NCBI RefSeq assembly: GCF_000471905.2
Contig: NW_006495273.1
Coordinates: 5,895,747 to 5,959,746 of the forward strand
Direction: 5' to 3'
DNA from: Amborella trichopoda
Lineage: Eukaryota > Streptophyta > Magnoliopsida > Amborellales > Amborellaceae
Length of the DNA stretch: 64,000 bases
Notes under the pieces: model-generated
Told to the model about the DNA's origin: nothing
Databases searched by the model: none
Seen by the model: the letters and a program-made list of their open reading frames with translations, nothing else
In this document: one piece after another, positions 57,088-64,000 of the stretch
Layout: each line of letters starts with the position of its first letter
Numbering within the stretch: position 1 is the first letter of the stretch
Position numbers and translations under genes: made by a program

Positions 57088-57654
57088 AAGAAATACCTAA
57101 AAGAGAGTATTTTCGATATCTTGGATCTATAATCCAGGAAAATGGAGAGATTAAGGAAGATGTCATCATATAATTAGAGTTGGGTGGGAGAAGTAAAGAT
57201 GTGCCACTAGAGTTTTATGTGATCGCCGCATTAACAATGAAGCTGAAAGGGAAGGTTTGCAAAACAACCATGAGACCAGCTTTGCTTTATAGGACGGAAT
57301 GTTTGGCGGTTAAGAAACAACATACCCATAGGATGAGTATAGCTGAGATGAGAATGTTGAGATGGAACAGTGGCAAAACAAGAGAGGATAGAATTTGAAA
57401 TGAATACATTCAAAGGAACTTAGGAGTAGCTCCAATAGGCAACATGATGAGGGAAAGTAGACTTAAGTGGGCTGACTATGTGCAGCATAGACCCAATACA
57501 GCACCAGTTAGAAAGTGTCGTTTAGGTCAAGTGGAAGGCTATAAAAGGGCAAGGGGAAGGCTGGCGACTTATGGTCTCACTAAGGTATGGCCCTTGATAA
57601 GGCAGACTAACAAGATTTGTGTAGCCAACTCCAAATAGTTGAGATAAGGTTCTA

Positions 57655-57678
57655 ATGATGATGATGATGATGATGATG
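57655..57678 (+). repeat. (GAT)n tail of the RTE element
   Basis: Eight GAT units mark the 3' end of the RTE LINE. Confidence 0.9.
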
Positions 57679-58200
57679 TCACATGTGTAAGGTCGATAAT
57701 GAGATCGATGACCACATATTCATCTCATGCAAATCTGTGAATAACATACAAAATCATACTGTGGAGATTCCATACTAATGCAATAGCAAGCCGAAGCATC
57801 CCACGTCTCCCAGCAAATTGGTTCAAAAAGAAATTCACAATTAAAATCCTCACCAAACTTCAAAAAGTCTCACTCCTATGACCATATGGTTCATTTAGCA
57901 AGAAAGAAATGAAAGGTTGAAAGAAGATCTCAACTAATCATTACAACGGGTTCTAAGGGAGATAACATGAAAGATCAAAAATAGCATCCAGATACCACAT
58001 TTGTTGCAAAAAAGGATGAACAAGAACGAATCACTTATAGATAGGAGATCGAATTTCGGAACACACTTTAATGCATATATTGAGAAGTTTATGTGCATAG
58101 AAAGCTTGTAAGAGCCCATTGAGACCCTTTATTGGAATTATTACCCACATTTACATCCTTCATGCATCAATACAACATGTGTGAAATACCCACCCAAACC
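57679..58200 (+). mobile_element. L1-like LINE fragment (zf-RVT), continuation of the outer element
   Basis: CHMCKVDNEIDDHIFISC is the zinc-binding finger of L1-type reverse transcriptases, and TIWFI(stop)QERNERLKEDLN is the conserved block after it. It begins at the very base where the RTE tail ends. Confidence 0.75.
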
Positions 58201-58379
58201 CTCGCTAACTTAGTGAAAAAAGAAAATATGGATGCTTTTATCCCCAAATAGATGCTTGTTAGGAACTCAAGTGCCACACTAAGATAATCTTAGAGGGAGG
58301 TATACAATTGATGTTAGGAGGGAAGGAGGTTGTGACATTGGTGCAATGAGGGCCTAAGGGATTAACATGGTTTAGGATC

Positions 58380-60340
58380 TGGTAGACACTACAAGGACAG
58401 GGATAGGGTTGGTGCTTTTAAGATTGGATGAGTTTATGAAGGTCTTCAATTTATAAGAGTCTTCATTTAGACCCTAGTCCCTATATTCCTCGAACTCTTC
58501 CCCCAGACTTGGAGGAGTTTCATCAATTATCTGCCCCTGAAGACTTTGCTGCGCAACAATTCTATCTACAACTTTATCGACAAAAGTGATGTCTCATCTA
58601 CAACTTGGATTTATGGGTCGACTATAATTTCACGATGCAATGGCACTTCCCTTTTACCTGAAAACCAGCATCCATAAAATGAGAAGGCATAAGCATCCCA
58701 CATTCATCAAAGGTTACATGTCTCAAGATAAGAAGTCTTTTCAATATAGGACTATAACACACATATCCCTTGTATTCCTCAACGTACCTTATAAAAACAC
58801 TAACATATGCCTTTGGGGATACCTTATTTCTTTTACTCTTCACAATATGAACATATGCACAACATCCAAACAAGCACAACATGGACTAATCAAGGTCCTT
58901 CCCAAGTAGAACTTAGAAAGACCATTTTCCATGCAGAAAATATATAGGCAACCTATTGATGAGATAAAACGCTGTATGAAATGCTTCTATCCATAAAAAT
59001 TTAGGAACTCCACCCATAAACATCATGGATAATGCAACGTCATTGATATGCCTATGTTTTCTCTTTGCTACTCCATTTAGCTCAGGTGTGCGCAAATGAT
59101 ATATGTTGTTTCACCCCTTATTCTTTAGATAAGCTTTACAATTATGGAATTAAAACTCTCCCCCTCCATCACTACAAAAGTAGACATATATGTTTTGGCA
59201 AGTGTTTTTTAACAAAGATTTTCAATTCCATAAAAATGCCAAGAAGATCAGGTTTTTTCATAAGAGAGAATATCCAGATGAAACGAGAAAAATCATCCCC
59301 AAATGTATCACCATATAAAGAACTAGATAAAGAAGACTATGGACCCCAAACATCAAAATGAATTAATTGAAATGGCGCAGAAGCTCTTTTATTATGAATC
59401 ATAAATGGAAGTTTCAAATGTTTACCCAACTGACATCCATGACACAAACGACAATTAAATCTCAAGATTAGAGGGAATTAAGCCCTCTTTACATAATTTA
59501 TTCGAACACTGGGGACTGTAATGACCTAAACGATGATGCCAAACACTAGCATCTTTATTGACACAAAGGGAAGAAAGAACAATGAGAGCTTCTTCTTGAC
59601 ATGATCATCAATAATATAAAGTTGTCCCCAACAATACCATTTCGCGCATGTTGACCCTGATTGTTATTCCTTCAAAAAACAAAATTTGGAGTAAATACCC
59701 ATGAAACAAAATTTTCACGGGCTAACCGAGAAATTGAAATAAGATTTTGACACATTTTAGGAAAAACGAATACATTAGATCAATAGATAGGACATCAGGA
59801 AGAGTGCAATGTTACACTTCCTACATGAGTGATATTAAGGGAAGTTTCATAAATTATCACAATAGTCATTATCAGAGTAAGGAATTAGGGATGAGAACAT
59901 ACCACTATCGCTAAAACATGATTTACAGCACCACAAACCCGTACCCAACCTACACCACTAACTGCAACCCAACCTACTCTAAAAGTAAGATGGTTGTAAA
60001 GTTCTCCAAAGAACGATTTAGGGCAAAACTTCACTTTCACTTGACTAGGGTTTATAACAATCAAAGCACTTAACGGTTGTATGATTCTTCCTTCCACATA
60101 TCTGGCAAAGAACACCACCATCTGAATAGATAGATGAACCTGCTGAAGGAGTAGCTTAGTAGATCATGACCCTGATTAGGATGAAAATTAGTTCTTCCAC
60201 CTTGACCTCCACATCCTTTATCTTTATGTCCTTCACCACTTCCACCGAGATTGAATTCCAACATGCATTAAGGTTTGAATTATTGTTTGACAATAAAACA
60301 GGATGAGAATCAATAGTAGAAGACATTTTAATGAGGGTCC
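58380..60340 (-). mobile_element. Ty1/Copia fragment: gag end, integrase; no reverse transcriptase
   Basis: Read on the minus strand: a short gag start (60335 downward) joined by deletion to a Gly-rich gag end with the zinc knuckle CQICGRKNHTTVKC (about 60060-60110). Then the pre-integrase domain WHHRLGH ... CHGCQLGKHLKLPF (59390-59560) and the integrase core with ELNGVAKRKHRHINDVALSM, PKFLWIEAFHTAFYLINRLP (58930-59090). The integrase C-terminus FGCCAYVHI...KAYVSVFIRY follows (58700-58880). Many stops and frameshifts. RT, RNase H and both LTRs were not found, so it is a truncated relic. Confidence 0.85.
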
Positions 60341-60584
60341 AAGGTTGAAAAATGCTGCAATAACAATGGCCGCAATTCGCTAAACGAGGGAAATAGAGTC
60401 GTCATCATCACAGAGGAACAAATACCTTATAATCTTTCCCTAAACCTCTAAAAACATAAAAACATAATGGACCTTGTTCTTTTCACTTAGAGGATATTTT
60501 GCACCATATCAAGATGATTACATAGGGCATTTATAGTGTTATAGAATTATGAGGCTAAACCTGTCCCATTTTGCTCGACACAGA

Positions 60585-63500
60585 TGCCATTTAGAGAGGC
60601 CCCAAGCCCTTCAGATTTGAACTTCACTGGCTCCAAGAAAAGGACTTTCCTACCCTACTACAAACCTTGTGGAATTCCCCTGCCTCACAGGTCTCGGGCA
60701 GAGTAGGTTATATCCTCCAAACCAAACTCCAAATCCTAAGAACCTCGCTCAAACTTGGAGTCGATCCATCACTGGCAACTTCTCCCAACTCAAGTCCTCC
60801 CTGTTGAATATCATCCAAGAGTTTGATCGTCTCGACGAAACTAGGCCACTGGAACCCTTGGAGATTGCCCTTAGATCTAAGTCTAAACTTGAGTACCTTT
60901 CAACCCTCAAAAAAGAAGAGATTTACTAGTTCAAGAGATCTAGAATCACCTGGTTGAAAGCGGGCGATCATAACACTGCCTTGTTTCATCGCATCGCAAA
61001 TTGTTGCAGGAGAGACAATTCGATTTCGATGATAAAGGTCAATAACAGAAACCTCACTCAACCTGTTGAGATAGAGCAGGCAATTTTAGAGTTCTTCCAG
61101 ACTCTATACTCTGCCCCCTCTGGCCCCAGACCGAGAATGACTTCCCTTGACTTCCTTACCCTCACTGATGAAAAAGCTGTCTGGCTAGAGGAACAGTTCA
61201 CAAAGGAAGAAATCAATGCTCTAGCCAAAGACAAGGCACCGGGCCCAAACGGATTCCCGATTGCTCCCTTCAAGGAGTCCTGGGACACCTTCCGTCCTGA
61301 CTTCATCAAATTTTTAGAGGAATTCTTCCACAAGGGTACCCTCCACAAAGCCATTAATGTTACCTTCATCGCTCTGGTCCCCAAAATAGAAGGTGCTGAG
61401 GAAATCAAAAATTTCTGCCCTATAAGCCTACTGAATTCTTCTGACAAGATCCTGGCTAAAGTCCTACCCTCTAGACTCCAACAAGTCCTTCCCTCAGTTA
61501 TATCTTCTTCACAATCTGCCTTTCTCAAAGACAAACAATTCTTGATGGGGCCTTAGTAGCTAATGAGTGCATCCACTCGAGGCACCTTGTTAAGAAACTT
61601 GGCGTTATTTTCAAAACTGATTGGGAAAAGGCATATGACTGTGCACTGGTCAATAATAGAGGAGTCGATGGCAAAAATAGGTTTCCGGGATAGATGGAGA
61701 AAGTGGATGAGAGGTTGCTATTCTCATTCACATTTCTCTATTCTTATCAATGGAACCCCTAAAGGCTACTTCCCTTCTTCAAGGGGTCTCCACCAAGGAG
61801 ACTCCCTCTCCCCCGTCCTTTCGCATTTCGGCAGAGGTCTTCAGTCGCCCCATCTCCCGGCTCTATGAGATTGGCCTTCTGTAGGGCTTCAGGAGTAGTA
61901 CACATGGACCAATGGTGTCTCATCTGCAATATGCAGATGACACTTTGGTGTTTATTGATGCCTCTTGCAATGAAGTTGAAACCCTCAAACTCTTCCTTAG
62001 TTGTTTCCAGACAGCGACAGGGTTCAAAGTAAATATGGAAAAATAAAAAATGTTGGGTGTAGCCCTGACACCAACAGAGGTCAAATCCTTCATTTCGAGG
62101 TGGGAGTGTAAAGTGGAAGACTTACAGACTACTTATCTAGGCCTCCCTTTGGGACTGGGAAAACCTAAGAAAAGGCAAGGGTCCCATGTCCTAGACAAGA
62201 TAGACAGGTGTTTGGAAGGGTGGAAGGGTAGATTCCTCTCTATGGCAGGTAGAACGACTTTGATCAATGCTACCATTGCCAACTCCCCGATCTACCTCAT
62301 GTCTCTATTTCACATGCCAGCCCAGGTTGCCAATAGACTTGACCAAACCATGCAAAATTTCCTTTGGTCAAGGCAGGCTGATAAGACAAAGTTCCATCTT
62401 GTAGAGTGGGACAACATTTGCCTACCCAAACAGCAGGGAGGACTTGGTATTCGAATCCTTTGTAAACAAAACCAAGCACCCCTTGGGAAATGGTGGAGGC
62501 GTCTAGCCACCCGGCCGAACTCTCTTTGGGCTCAGGTCCTACGAAAAAAATATAAAATCCTTGAAGGAGTCACTGGTACAATGCTTCAGGGGCCTGGAGA
62601 TCCTTTGCCTCGGCCCTTTCCCATTTCAAAAAATTCATAAGGTTTCATCCTAGAGAGGGCTCTAGAGTGAGATTCTGGTCTGATTTGTCGATAGGACCCT
62701 CCCCTCTGAGAGAGGTGTTCCCTACCCTCTACTCTCTGGCTCTAAACAATGAATCCTCCGTTGCTGAGGAAATGGTCTTAACATGAGGACGTAGAGTACG
62801 GAACCCTGCCTTCCGAAGGAATCTTACTGAAGAAGAAACCAACCATTTTCAGTCACTCTCGACCTCTCTCCACTCCCACTTCCTCTCGCCTCAAGGAAGT
62901 GATGCTATCATTTGGACGCTAGGCCCCTTTGGTATTTTTTCGATAGCATCCTTCTACAAAAGCTTAATTCTGCCCCCAACTTTCCAGGCAAATCCAACAG
63001 CAATCCAATCCAAAGTTTGGGCCACCATTGCTCCACCAAAAGTCCAAACTTTCAACTGGCTTGCATGCTCCCATAGGGCTCTCACAGTGGACCAACTTCA
63101 AAAGAGAGGGATCCCGATCCCCTATAGGTGTGCCATATGCTTACGTGAGGAGTCGAACCAACATTTGTTCATCCACTGTGACTATACTTTCGACATCTGA
63201 GGCCAAGTGTTGCAACTTTTTGGCATTCAATGGGTGACCCCTCCTTCGGTCAAGGCTTTGATCTCTTACGATCTCAACTCATGTTGGCCGAAGGTAGGAA
63301 GGCAACTATTGCAGCAACCATATGGTCCATTTGGTTGGAAAGAAACTCTAGAATCTTCCAAGGCATTAAACTTCACGCACCAGCTCGCCTTCACAAGATT
63401 AACTCTCTGGTTACCTTTTGGGCCTCCAACCACACGGATTTTTCAAGGATGCCAGGAAGTTTTTTCCTCACCCAATGGATTAATGTCCTTCACCACCAAC

Positions 63501-64000
63501 CGAGAGTGGTGACCATACCTTATAATTGGCAACCACCACCCCAAGGATGCATCAAACTGAATTTCGATGGGTGCTCCCTAGGGAACCCTGGCCCGGCAAG
63601 GCAGGGGGGGTCTTCCGCAACCATCAAAGCAACCTCCTCTTGATCTTTTCAGAATATATTGGTATAAAGGTTTCCAATCATGCCGAAGCTCTTGCCCTTT
63701 TAATAGGCATAAAACTCTTCAATCCTTCCTGGGGCCTTCACTTGATAGTGGAAGGAGACTCAAAAAATGTTATCTCCTGGGCAAGGAGAACGAGGTCACC
63801 ACCGTGGTACTTAACCTCACTTTTGACGAAGTTGATCATATATGCAGGGATATGGACGTCTCATGGAGGCATATATGAAGGACGTCCAACGACATCGCAG
63901 ATCTCTTGGCGAAAGAGGGTGCTAGAAGTCAGGGCCAAGGACAAGCGCTACCGGGGTCCGACTCCTTTTTTGCTCAGGACAAGGGGCTCACGACTTAATA
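60585..64000 (+). mobile_element. L1-like LINE: RT, zf-RVT and RNase H, runs off the window
   Basis: 5'-truncated, starting in the endonuclease-RT linker (SRITWLKAGDHNTALFHRIA at 60942-61001). RT blocks are KDKAPGPNGFPIAPFK (61228), FIALVPKIEGAEEIKNFCPI (61366), HQGDSLSPVL (61792) and the catalytic YADD (about 61930-61941). Then TYLGLPLGLGKP (62132), the zf-RVT finger CAICLREE...HLFIHC (63130-63180) and RNase H with CIKLNFDGCSLGNPGPARQG (63549) and LIVEGDSKNVISWARR (about 63744). At least four frameshifts or stops break it, yet long stretches are open (200 and 196 codons), so it is younger than the LINE at 33191. The 3' end is beyond 64000. Confidence 0.92.

Larger units (their letters stand above)
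56266..57678 (+). mobile_element. RTE-type LINE fragment, split by a younger LINE
   Basis: The left part (56266-56481) has the RT catalytic block MLFADDIVLINE and runs to DGQEIPKR. The right part (57088-57678) resumes with YFRYLGSIIQENGEI, RPALLYRTECLAVKKQH, RMLRWNSGKTREDRI, RLKWADYVQHR and APVRKC, ending CAAATAGTTGAGATAAGG and a (GAT)n tract. The reading resumes exactly across the insertion at 56482-57087. Confidence 0.9.

Noticed and set aside
61058..61534. 158-codon minus-strand frame
   Set aside because: It is the antisense shadow of the LINE reverse transcriptase.
1..64000. CRISPR arrays, bacterial operons, riboswitches
   Set aside because: Spliced plant-type genes and plant retrotransposons rule out a prokaryotic reading; the tandem repeats seen lack the regular repeat-spacer form.

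Overview
The window is nuclear DNA of a flowering plant. Both recognisable protein-coding genes lie on the minus strand, have canonical GT-AG introns and match plant families: a PAT10-type DHHC S-acyltransferase and an RH1-type DEAD-box RNA helicase. Their introns reach 7.6 and 9.3 kb and are packed with mobile DNA (L1-like LINEs with C-terminal RNase H, RTE-type LINE tails, Copia and Ty3/gypsy remnants, hAT-like and fold-back elements). This suggests a large-intron lineage, but the species cannot be named from the sequence.

Layout: 1-6524 is repeats downstream of the PAT10 gene: a (TA)n tract, a 1.74-kb fold-back element whose arms are CT/GA-rich, two MITE copies, a second long-arm fold-back and a small third one. 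7043-27120 is the complete PAT10 gene, 11 exons encoding 347 codons plus a stop. Its introns hold an old non-autonomous LTR element with a perfect 5-bp target duplication, hAT-like MITEs and RTE tails. 27121-37878 is the spacer between the two genes. It contains a 2.5-kb fold-back element carrying a GC-rich minisatellite (starting about 380 bp upstream of the PAT10 start codon), two more MITE copies head to tail, a CCR3-like pseudogene fragment and a decayed LINE. 37879-54781 is the 3' part of the RH1 helicase gene, seven exons and 407 codons. Its first exons, with helicase motifs Q, I and Ia, must lie beyond the right edge. From 54782 to 64000 is most likely the next intron of that helicase gene. 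It holds a three-level LINE nest, a Copia fragment lacking reverse transcriptase, and a long L1-like LINE running off the end.

The two genes are read in the same direction and have no evident functional link: one palmitoylates membrane proteins, the other is a predicted nucleolar RNA helicase. The most unusual features are structural. There is a triplicated splice acceptor in front of the penultimate helicase exon. Two LINE-type insertions are only about 30 bp long, yet have target duplications. One MITE family has at least five copies and a reproducible 8-bp target duplication. Several fold-back elements carry long simple or minisatellite arrays. I found no tRNA, rRNA or organelle-derived insertion that I could support.
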